A stretch of 64,000 nt of DNA from positions 1,212,869-1,276,868 of the forward strand of contig NW_006763298.1 in NCBI RefSeq assembly GCF_000218685.1. The letters are read 5' to 3'. The notes under the pieces were generated by a model. The model was not told the DNA's origin and searched no databases. It saw only the letters and a program-made list of their open reading frames with translations. The DNA is from Serpula lacrymans var. lacrymans S7.9 (lineage: Eukaryota; Basidiomycota; Agaricomycetes; Boletales; Serpulaceae). The translations under genes were made by a program, and so were the position numbers. Positions 10,527-19,227 of the stretch are shown here, in pieces (within the stretch, counting starts at the first letter, position 1; the number at the start of each line of letters is the position of its first letter).

Positions 10527-11420
10527 ATGCTCATCGGAAGTAAAATCCAACTCACGTCGGCCACCGTCTTGATGGCACTTGTGTCAGCCCGTACGGGGGC
10601 AACTATCTTAGGTGAGAAAGCGGCTATATTTGATTTGAAGTATAATTGACCTCATGTTCCTCAGGCCGCTCGAGCGGAGAGGCCATCTGCGATGGCGCCG
10701 AAGTTGTGAGCAGCACCACCATTTCGGTGAACGGCAAGGAAGTGGTCCATACCACCTATTCTTGCCCTTCCATCGCTCGTCGAGGTATTATATGTCGTCT
10801 CCTTGGGATCTGTCCCACTAAACCTAAACCAGCACCAACCGACCTTCCGACCTATGTGTGCGATCAACTTTGTATGATGTTTCATACGCTATCGTAATAA
10901 ATGCGCTGACAATACTGTTCTGTCCCAGGTGATTACGTTTGCAGTGACCCCAATCCATTGCCGCCTATAACCGAGGATTGCGGTGTGATCCAAGACGCCA
11001 TTCAGATATACGAAGGAAGCATCGGTATGTGTCGCTTTTATCCATAGTGTTGTATTCTGGAGGGGTCATCATTAGCTCCCACTTTTGTCGTCGATGCTAG
11101 CAGTATCGAGCAGTTGACTTACGGCACTTGTCGTTTCTTCTTCGAAAATTTGAGTTCGGCACCCCTCGAATATTGCTGGACCAGCCTCGTACGTTGTGAC
11201 GTCCCTGATATGACCAGTTGTTATCCTGACGCATATTTGTCTGGTAGTCATCGATAGCATCCTCCGGTGAGACGGCGTGTTTCCCACCTGTTCAACCGGT
11301 CCAGTCTCAGGCATTATGCATTCCATCCACTGGTGCTTGGGAGGTTGGGTAAGTAATGGTTGGCGCTTATTTTATTTATGATATTGACTCTTCCCGATTG
11401 ATAGAGTTGGACACTCTTAA
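10527..11420 (+). CDS. Small cysteine-rich secreted protein, copy 2 (intact)
   Basis: Intact paralogue of the gene at 8132. The start MLIGSKIQLTSATVLMALVS gives a signal peptide of roughly 25 residues. The mature protein of about 180 residues has twelve cysteines spread through GEAICDGAEVV, YSCPSIARRGIICRLLGICP, TYVCDQLC-DYVC, EDCGVIQDAIQIYEGSI, LTYGTCRFFF, LEYCW, TACFPP and LCIPSTGAWEVG. It ends VGHS with a TAA at 11418-11420. There are at least five introns. The intron after EYCWTSL gives the right phase only if the weak donor GTTGTG is used rather than the stronger-looking GTACGT three bases earlier. No enzyme motif is visible. The paired cysteines and signal peptide suggest a disulfide-stabilised apoplastic protein, but that is inference. 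Confidence 0.8.
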
Positions 11421-11656
11421 GCGTCGAAAGTCTCGAGAGTCAAGACTGCTCAAAGTAACAATGTTAGCAAAGGTCTTGAAATAAAACATTTTATGCCAAT
11501 AACGAGAGGTTGATACACTAGCTATGGTTACAGTTCCGTTTGAGACAAGGGATTTGGGTTGGCTATTTCTGCCACGACAACCGGGAGCCCCGTGCCAAGG
11601 TCTATAATATGTAATATGTATCAGGCAAAAATCGAATGCTGAAGATTAGTCTCCAG

Positions 11657-11920
11657 TCACCCACCACTTCCATTGAATTCATCTCTGCGCATTCGGTGGC
11701 GTTCCTCCAATTCTTGTAGATTTCTCTTCAAGTTTTCCATCCACTGATCAGCTTCTTTGAGGAACCTTTCGCATAGTGTGCAAGGATCTGCTTCATCAGG
11801 CTCTCGTGAGTTCTGCAGGCGCAGTCTCAATTTCTCCAAGCGTTCGCGTTCGCGTGCAAACATCGCCCCGTCAGGGTTTCCAGCGGAAGGGTCAATGGTA
11901 AGGGCTGTAGCGTCGGACAT
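11657..11920 (-). CDS. Small coiled-coil protein of unknown function (87 aa)
   Basis: Single-exon minus-strand frame starting MSDATALTIDPSAGNPDGAM (ATG at 11920) and ending FNGSGG. Residues 20-80 are highly charged and heptad-like (ERERLEKLRLRLQN, then WMENLKRNLQELEERHRMRR), with a CTLC pair in the middle. A longer in-frame start upstream exists but adds unconserved-looking sequence. I do not recognise the family. It could be a small complex subunit. The good start context and acidic/basic composition make it more likely real than chance. Confidence 0.55.
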   Translation of the reverse strand: MSDATALTIDPSAGNPDGAMFARERERLEKLRLRLQNSREPDEADPCTLCERFLKEADQWMENLKRNLQELEERHRMRRDEFNGSGG

Positions 11921-12549
11921 GATATGCGTGATGATGAATTGGGTTTGAGAACGAACGCTGCATCGTGATTCTGTTATATATTCAGCTAAAATAGTCAAAG
12001 CGTTATGTGGACCAATACACCAGGCGTGAATCAAAGCAACAAAAGCACTAGGAAAGAATAATGTTCATACTTCATGTGGCCAGATAGAGTGCTTGCTAAC
12101 GCATAGTTACAATAAATGTGCGTATTGACAATAGCTGATGTGAGACATAGCACCTTCCGTACCCAGTTGACCCCGAACGACATTGCATAACCCAGGGTCA
12201 CGGTTGACTTGCTTGAACAAAGGAATACCCTTGTAAAGACAATATTAACTCCGCTGGGCAAGTATTGAATGCGTCACGTATCAGCCCATGCTGGAGATTA
12301 TATTAACTGACAAATTTATGAGTCAACTAAAACCGTCCGTCAGTCATTGAATGTGCTGATATGAAGAAGGTAAATACCTCAAAAATACGAGCATCGTGTA
12401 TTCTTGCGCAAAAATATCTAACAAGAAGTTACAAGCTAGTGCTACGATAAGGAGGAAATAACAAATCGAATAAGAATAAGACTAACCAAACGAAACATCC
12501 GCATGCACGTTTACATGGAAAAAGGCACACATGATAATACAATGATATT
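11921..12549. other. Intergenic, no gene seen
   Basis: About 630 bp between the small coiled-coil gene and MAGO. It holds two short minus-strand frames (12031-12261 and 12429-12632) without motifs. The latter overlaps the 3' end of MAGO in another frame and is a shadow. Confidence 0.5.
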
Positions 12550-13311
12550 TTAGATAGGCTTGATCTTGAAGTGCAGAGAGATGAGAGAAAATATGAGGCA
12601 CTACAACCAAATTCAATACCCAAACGAACCAAGAGTGTAGGAATTCTGGTACCTTGAGATCCTGTACAAGATAATAAAAGACACGTAGTCCTTCTGGGTC
12701 CTCACTATCTTGAATGTCCACTAGAGAACCGATTTTTGCAGTCTTATGGAACATCAATAAGTGCCGACGGAACGTCAGCGATATCAAATACCTCGAATGC
12801 GATATGGTCATTCCCTATACGAATCTCTAGTTCCTGCTTCCCTACAATGTTTTTCTTGGGCCAGTTAGTGTCGTCCTCCCTGTAGTCACGAGTTAAAAAT
12901 TGTATGCAGGAGACTCTGAGCGAACAAACTTTGTGATTTCACTTGCTCCGACTATTCGCTTCAATTCCTTGACAACCAAAGGACTAACCCACACTGTGGT
13001 GGATGAGCTTTCATCAAGACGACATCAACAAAAAGAATCAACTTACTCTCTTTGCGAATCAATGAGTCGTTTCGATAATTAGAGTTATTGGCATAACGCA
13101 GACGGCCATGAGAATATTCGAATTCCAAAAACTCGTGTCCATGTTTGCCCGAATGGCCAGTGCTAGATGTCGACAAAACGATCAAACACTTGGAACTCAT
13201 GACAAGAAATGCCTTACTAATATCTAAAACAGAATGTATGAACACATAACGTATACAATACAATTTGAGCGAAACTCACCTCAGATAAAAAGGGTCATTG
13301 TCGTGAGACAT
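12550..13311 (-). CDS. MAGO: Mago nashi (MAGOH), exon junction complex core
   Basis: Partner of Y14/RBM8A in the exon junction complex, acting on spliced mRNA in nucleus and cytoplasm. The start [10 protein letters not shown] (ATG at 13311) joins a 6-nt microexon and then [17 protein letters not shown]. Next come [74 protein letters not shown] and YYLVQDLK. The last exon is [16 protein letters not shown], with a TAA at 12550-12552. The spliced length of about 149 residues matches the family, and nearly every block is identical to the animal protein. At least six introns interrupt this short gene, each about 50-60 bp. Identity is certain. Confidence 0.96.
13218..13223 (-). other. MAGO: 6-nt microexon of MAGO encoding the conserved R-Y-Y
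   Basis: Skipping this segment deletes residues from the near-invariant RYY(T/V)GH block. Coding-strand order is a 56-bp intron ending TTTTAG, the exon ATATTA, then a 55-bp intron starting GTAAGG and ending CATCTAG. Inclusion restores FYLRYYTGHSGK exactly in frame. Confidence 0.8.
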
Positions 13312-13468
13312 GGCTGATGATAATGTTGGATGTTGCTTCAAGACGCAAAGTCGTGGTTGGATTCTTGGAATGCGGCAGAAAAGTAGTCGGCAGTTGCCGG
13401 ACCCTGACCCTAGCTTTTTTGTTTTCAGAGTCCATCCAGCGGAACTATAGTCTCAACTGCAGTCAATC

Positions 13469-14229
13469 ATGCTAGGTCTGCTCGCTCAGCCTAGTCGTAG
13501 GATTCTTCCAGTGGCAGCAAGATGGGCACGCTTTAACAGCAGCCATATTTCGTATGTCGATGTCGTGTCATATATGCGACGTATCTAAATCACTTATTTA
13601 GAACCGAAGGAGCCCAATCAGTACCACCAGCCCAAGTTGAACCGCAACAGCCTATTCCATTCACTGAAGCGGACTATGCGTCAACTATTATTCATGGACG
13701 AAGTCTCTACCCTCCATATTATCATCCCCGAACGCACAACATTCCCGTTGCATTAATTCACTTCCGGTCATACCACCCTCTGTTCCTCGACCTATTCGTA
13801 CATTTTGCCGGCCATGCAGCAGGCGCTCTATCTATCCCTGTCTCACGTCCTATCTATCTTCCCACTCAGCGTTCCATGTGGACAGTCCCTCGTGGCCCGT
13901 TTGCTCACAAAAAATCGCAAGAGAACTTTGAGCGCAAAGTTCACAAACGTGCTATTAAAGCATGGGATGCGGACCCAGAGGTGATAGAACGGTGGGTAAA
14001 GTACTTGCAACGGCATACAATGGCTGGTGTAGGGATGAGAGTGACAAAATGGAAGAGAGCACCCATGGACATAGGCGCTCGGATGCTTCAGGACGCAATG
14101 GGTCAGCTAAGGCTCGACACAGACGCGCAAAAAGTGAAGGCTTTGGGAGAACAGATCAGCCAAAAAGAGCTTGCTGTCGCGGAGGACCCGAGGGCTACTT
14201 TGACATCATCTCCTGATGTTAAACCATGA
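13469..14229 (+). CDS. RSM10: Mitochondrial small-subunit ribosomal protein uS10m (RSM10)
   Basis: Component of the mitochondrial ribosome. Exon 1 starts MLGLLAQPSRRILPVAARWA (ATG at 13469), an arginine-rich amphipathic presequence typical of matrix import, and ends in a phase-2 intron. Exon 2 carries PFTEADYASTIIHGRSLYPP, LIHFRSYHPLFLDLFVHFAG and SRPIYLPTQRSMWTVPRGPF. It then reads AHKKSQENFERKVHKRAIKA and ends VKP with a TGA at 14227-14229. The HKKSQENFERKVHKR block is the signature of fungal uS10m. The spliced length of about 225 residues is normal. Its start lies 158 bp from the divergent MAGO start, so the two share a promoter region. Confidence 0.93.
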
Positions 14230-14540
14230 TGCATACCGTTCTTCACATTTTATTGTACACGACCCACGTCTAATAGAGTGGATTTACTGCCAAGTTTCAC
14301 GAGCTTCATGCTCCGATTTGCTGAAATTACTCTGGTGCCATAAACGTTCCAGTACGTGCCGACTATCCATGTTACACACACTCTCCGCTATCAGGGAATG
14401 TCACTTCAGTGTCATGTACATATGCGCAGTGATCTGATGATGTATCAGGCAGTCTGCATAATGATGGCGCAACAAAAACGGTGGCTTGAGGCTGACTCAA
14501 ATACTTGAAATATACTACTAGAAACTGCTAACCTTAATCT

Positions 14541-15018
14541 CTATTTTTCGAACTGTTTTTCCACATATTGTCGAATGGTAGCAATGAGCTCTCGTTTCAC
14601 CGCCAACGGCATTGTTGCTTCAGGGCCCAAGAACAGCGTTCAACCGTTACTCTCTTAAGTGGGACACAAACTCACTTTGCACTTGCGGCGAAATTTCTTC
14701 TAAGAGCGACTGGAAAGTTGGAGCATCTACAGATCTGGCATGCTCTGAACGAAAGCGCATAGTACGCAAATGTGATCGGGAGCGTACTACACTGGTATGA
14801 CACACCTTTAGCACGATGTCTCAGGTCGTCTGTCCATCCACTTTCATTCAACTTTGCATTTAGAAGTCGTAACATCCTGTCATTCGTGTGAAGGTATGTA
14901 TAATTTAAACAACATTGATACTAGAGAGAAAGACGAACCGGTCCCATTCGCCACTTTCGACCAGTCTTCGCTGGACCTGAGAGTATAAGACATTCGAATC
15001 GATCTCAGCCTTGGTCAT
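14541..15018 (-). CDS. SUS1: SUS1/ENY2, SAGA deubiquitinase and TREX-2 subunit
   Basis: Small bridging protein of the SAGA DUB module and the TREX-2 mRNA export complex. Four spliced exons read MTKAEIDSNVLYSQVQRRLV, ESGEWDRMLRLLNAKLNESG, WTDDLRHRAKDAPTFQSLLE and EISPQ, then MPLAVKRELIATIRQYVEKQ, ending FEK with a TAG at 14541-14543. The CGWxDxL-like block (SGWTDDLRHRAK) and the PxxVKRELIxxIRxFLE-like end are diagnostic. The total is about 92 residues, the usual size. SUS1 is itself an intron-rich gene in yeast. Here three introns in under 500 bp keep that character. Confidence 0.92.
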
Positions 15019-15346
15019 GAGGCTAAGAGGAAAGTCACAAAATAGTATTTAATCCAACTAGCAGGTCAGTGTACGAACATGCCGGCACTTGATTTCCGTA
15101 TTACATAATCAGCTTCTTCTGACTTATAATCATTTACTTATATATGTAAAGGCTTTACATTGAAAAGTTAGTTTAACATTAATTCCTTGCATTGTGCTGC
15201 ACGTCAAGATTCAGCAAATGCACCACTGGGAAATTGTACATTGATATACACAAATACATATACACAGACAGCCCACCGTAGTGAGAACGTATGGACAGTG
15301 ACGAACTGGAAAAGCAATTTAAAAGAAAAACAGTCACAAGATTATG

Positions 15347-17351
15347 CTATGCATCAAGCTGCATCAGACGGTGATAGGTATGATCTTCAAGGTAATAATC
15401 TCCTTCTCCGGGTAATGTAGAGCCTTGGTGGCATATTGCTGCGTGTTTCCACCTAGGGCGCGTCAAAAGCGCTCTTAAAGAAATAAGGCAGTCGCATACC
15501 AAAAGATCTCCTTAACCTGTTGAACATTCATAAAGCAAATGTGACATCGAACGTAGACTGAGCATACCTTTACTTCGACGTCTTTGACGCCTTCTACAGC
15601 AATCCATTTGGAACATTTGTGGCATTTGCCTTCCAAGATGTGAGTTCGCTCGAGTTTCCCAGGAGATCGCCGCGCGCTAACTCGAAATGCAACGGGCGGG
15701 GAGAAGGGACGTGCAGTCATTGCAGATATGCCTGTGGATCATGACATAAAGATTTAGTTGTTAGACTACGCGCTGTGCCTACCATGACTGTATTGCATAT
15801 GATAACTAGAACGGGTGAAAAGATAAGTAATGGTACAGAATGGCATAACATCGCTCTGCGATAAGTCAGTAAAAACGGCTAGCGGCTAAAGATTGACCTA
15901 TTCGTTTGACGAACCACTTAAAAGCAGAGAACTTCATGGACAACCACAATTTTTGGCCTTCACCTCCTCGTGAACGACTTTCGACGCAAATGGGACACAG
16001 ACCAACTTTAGTTCGACCCCTACCTTTCACAAAGCGAGGAGTGTAGAGATCGAAAGGATCGCGAGGTGCGTTATATAAGCCCCCTGGATGTCTGGAATTT
16101 GAACAAAGAAAAGATCTGCAGAATTCTAAATTAGTCATCCAGTACACATGATAAAACGTACTTTTCGAGTTGTAAATAGGAGCTAGCAGGAAAACGCCTA
16201 TAAAATAGAGGAAATTGAGAGGATGGTTGTATATCAGGAGGGAGTTTACGGAGAATAGTGACAGCAGGCCCGTCAGCGACTATATCGCAGGAGAATATTC
16301 CAGGAAGGGATTGCATCTCAGTGCTAGAAGTATCTATTGATCGAGGGGACGAGATTCGAGCCTTCTTCGTGTTAAAGAGAGCCACGGAGGATCCGATTAC
16401 TGACGATGTTCTTTTGCGAGTCTTGACACCTGTAATCAGAGGTTTTTCTACGACGCCTTGTTGGTCAAAGAGTTGACCCAAATTCTTGCGCGTTTTTGTT
16501 TCAGAGTGGAGCCGGGAACGAGTCGAATATCCATGGCTTATTTCTGCAAGTCTACGAGTCGTGGCTTCGGGGTAGCAGTCAGATGTTTGCACAAGAAAAT
16601 CGAATTGCTCCGGAGAGGACAAAGGCGTTAGTGTCGAGGCGGTAGTAAACGGAGACATCGATCCCCTGGCGCTCAAAAGACCATTGATATGAATATTGCG
16701 AGATGAGGCCCTGTGCGAACCAGATGTATGGCAGGGAGTTGATGGAAGCTCGACCCCGAAGGGATTGGAACGGGATTGGTGAGCCGTCGAGATTGGATCG
16801 AATAATATCTGGTCAGTATCATACGAGATCTGCTTTGGTCCAGAAGTAACTTGCGGCGATTCCCGGAACCGTGTTGAAGGGCTTGTAAACGTATTTCTAG
16901 CAATCGGGGAACTATTAGCCTCGGAAACATTCCAGTCGCTCGATAAGGACGAGAGGAATCGGTCCACAAAAGCGGGGCTAGATAAATCCTTGAGTTGAGG
17001 TGAGAAATCTGCATAAAGTAACTCGGGGCTCTTCTTCGAGGGGGGGCTCGGAGATAATATCATTTGCAAATCGGCCAGGCGGCGACTAGAAATGCCAGGA
17101 GTGACAGGTAGTGCAGACGAAGCCGAAGCCGAAGAGGGATACAGATAAGCACCGGAGACCCGAGTTTCAGATACCAATGCAAGAGGTTCAAGAGGAGACG
17201 AAGAGGTAGACGAAGAAGGAGCAGATCGAACGACCGCATCAGCTGCAGAGAACGTGGAAAGAGAGAATACATGACTATATGCGCGCGACGACGAAACGCT
17301 GACCCATTCGATGGGATCTTCGTCCTTTGTAGATACTATCCTATCGCTCAT
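15347..17351 (-). CDS. Rua1-type transcriptional regulator (C-terminal zinc-binding domain)
   Basis: The first exon (17351 down to 16162) encodes about 396 residues of low-complexity Ser/Thr/Pro-rich sequence starting MSDRIVSTKDEDPIEWVSVS, with basic patches such as VKTRKRTSS. Short exons then build the conserved domain: DLYTPRFVKGRGRTKVGLCP, ICVESRSRGGEGQKLWLSMK, FSAFNYHMQYSHGIS, ARPFSPPVAFR, EGKCHKCSKWIAVEGVKDVE, then EIFWWKHAAICHQGS. It ends YHRLMQLDA with a TAG at 15347-15349. The Cys/His spacing (CPIC, H..H, CHKC, H..CH) fits a zinc-binding fold. The domain is named after Ustilago Rua1, the activator of glycolipid synthesis. The regulatory target here is unknown. Reading on without the last introns would wrongly stop at 15475. 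The spliced length is near 570 residues. Confidence 0.88.
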
Positions 17352-17720
17352 GGTGCGAAGACGCCCACTAGATGGATGGCTAGTTCAAACAAAATATAGT
17401 TTAGTAGGCATAGATCAATGATTGAATAATTTAGCCATGCACAGTTCGCATCTCTTGAGGTTCGTCTTCATGTTACCGTCTTGCGATATAGATGATATCC
17501 TATAGATATTACGATTACTTGGCAGCTTGGTAGCACAGTAGTAGCACCACACAACTTAAGAAAGAGCAAAGCTTGAGGAAGACGAACAGGGGCAACGAAA
17601 GAGCCTGAGCGCGTTCATATGAGTCGCATCGTTTGTATTTGTCCGTATTTATTTAACCGTGATTCAAGCTCCGATATACCTGGAATAGTCGGTCAACAGG
17701 AGCTGGTTTGAACGTGGATC

Positions 17721-18626
17721 ATGATTCTGCTACATTTTCTATCTCTCCTCTATGCCTTCTTCCACCTATCTCTTTTGGTGAGAGCATCAGCATTAACGAC
17801 TGCCATATCTGCAAACGAAAGACTTTGTTTCTATGCCGATGTCGACAAGACAGGAGAAAAGATTGGCGTGAGCATTTCTATGCTGACTCTCATTCAGTCT
17901 TCTGTTAACAAATTTCGCTAGTTTTACTTTGCAGTATGTCGAGTTTCTATAGGAAGGGTCTTGTCTCACTGTGCTTAGGTACAATCTGGAGGCTCGTTTG
18001 ACATCGACTTCGACATTAAAGACCCTAACGACAAAGTAATACTCGACGGCACTCGTGAGCGCCAAGGAGACTATGTCCTAACAGCGAACACCGTCGGAGA
18101 ATACTCGTTCTGCTTCGAAAACGATATGTCGACGCTCACGGAAAAGTTGGTCGACTTTGATATTATGGTGGAGACCGAACCCCGGAGGGAAGCCCCTGCG
18201 AAGGCAGGCCAGGTTTCTGACCACACTAGTGCTCTAGAAGAGAGCATTTTTAGACTAAACGGAAACCTTTTGAACATCAAACGAACACAAAAATAGTATG
18301 TTCTATTCTGTATACCTTGCTATTATTTAGCTAATTGTAATGGGGCAGTTTCCACACTCGAGAAAACAGAGGTTTTTCCCTGGTGAAGTCGACCCAAAGG
18401 TTAGTTTAGTCTTCCGTTTTATAGTTAGTTCTGGCTAATTTGCGTCTCTTTTCCAGTCGTCTGTTTTGGTATGCCGTCTTCGAAAGCTTGGGGGTCATTG
18501 GTATGGCGGTGTAAGTAATTTTCTGTTATTTTTACGTGATTAAATGCTGAATCGCCATGCATCAGGCTCCAAGTCTATATTCTCCAAACTTTTTTCACGA
18601 AGACTGGCCGGCGATACAAGGTTTAA
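17721..18626 (+). CDS. p24/EMP24 family COPI/COPII cargo receptor
   Basis: Type I membrane protein cycling between ER and Golgi. The signal peptide MILLHFLSLLYAFFHLSLLV is followed by the GOLD domain: NERLCFYADVDKTGEKIG, a 12-nt exon FYFA, then VQSGGSFDIDFDIKDPNDKV, GEYSFCFENDMSTLTEKLVD and FDIMVE. A coiled-coil segment has SALEESIFRLNGNLLNIKRT, with TRENRGF after an intron. The TM helix is AVFESLGVIGMAVLQVYILQ, with the short cytosolic tail FFTKTGRRYKV ending at 18626. Two cysteines of the GOLD domain are present. The length of about 210 residues is normal. The start lies 369 bp from the divergent Rua1-type gene. Which p24 subfamily it belongs to is not resolved. Confidence 0.9.
17932..17943 (+). 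other. 12-nt microexon of the p24 gene
   Basis: TTTTACTTTGCA encodes FYFA between an intron ending TCGCTAG and an intron starting GTATGTC. It completes the G-F-x-F-x-V block of the GOLD domain; both neighbouring exons are in phase 0. Confidence 0.75.
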
Positions 18627-18956
18627 ATAGTCACTGTTGTATTACTGGAGAGCTGTTAATGGACATGGTATACCATAATTTTTCTGTCACGACACGAAAG
18701 GTGTCCTTGAATGTATCGCTACTATGTGAGTATGATTGACGAATCCAAGGAATAACGAATAGAAAACTTGGCATACTAATTGACTTGGCGTACTTTAACG
18801 GTGGTCTGAGAAAACCGATTTTTTCAGCCTCACCATAGTGGACTGACCGTCCACTATAGTTGGGCGCCTCAGGTGGCTCTAAAGCAGTCTCCACCAGGAA
18901 GTCACATAGCACGCACAACACACATGGTTGACAGCTTTTGTCTAGTAGCACCTCAA

Positions 18957-19119
18957 CGTCTTTCATCTTTTCATTAACAAAATCTGTGTCAGTCCAACCA
19001 AGAGCCACAGCATGGAAACACTCAACTGTTGGGTCTACGGTGAAGATGTTGAAAGGATCTTTACTGTCAACATCTCAAGTTCAGAGACTGTCTACGACCA
19101 AGAACAAGAACTTGCGTAG
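18957..19119 (+). pseudogene. Truncated duplicate of the Crinkler 5' end (35-codon remnant)
   Basis: About 140 bp here (18957-19098) repeat the leader and first codons of the Crinkler gene at 19190-19315. The shared text includes TCTTTCATCTTTTCATT and then METLNCWVYGEDVE with SSSETVYD. After the TACGACC shared with the intact copy, sequence identity stops abruptly and the frame ends at a TAG at 19117-19119. It may act as a 35-codon upstream open frame if the transcript starts before it. Confidence 0.75.
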
Positions 19120-19227
19120 CACGTGATCCATGATAACTACCAAGGGACTGGGGTATGGCGGAGTTGCGGCCACCACACACGCGCACCGTCTTTCATCTTT
19201 TCATTCAGTCCAGCCAAGTGCCACAAC

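Larger units (their letters stand above)
9615..11420 (+). repeat. Tandem segmental duplication, unit 2
   Basis: Second unit of the direct duplication described for 7245-9030, of nearly equal length (about 1.8 kb). Promoter blocks and gene structure are colinear. The left edge is approximate because similarity fades near GCTGAAAACCCTCAG. Confidence 0.85.

Noticed and set aside
15187..15420. 77-codon plus-strand open frame
   Set aside because: It overlaps the last exon of the Rua1-type gene on the opposite strand and reads its antisense.
18631..19008. 125-codon open frame on the minus strand
   Set aside because: It lies in the Crinkler promoter and duplicated leader, has no motif and no clear promoter of its own; likely chance.
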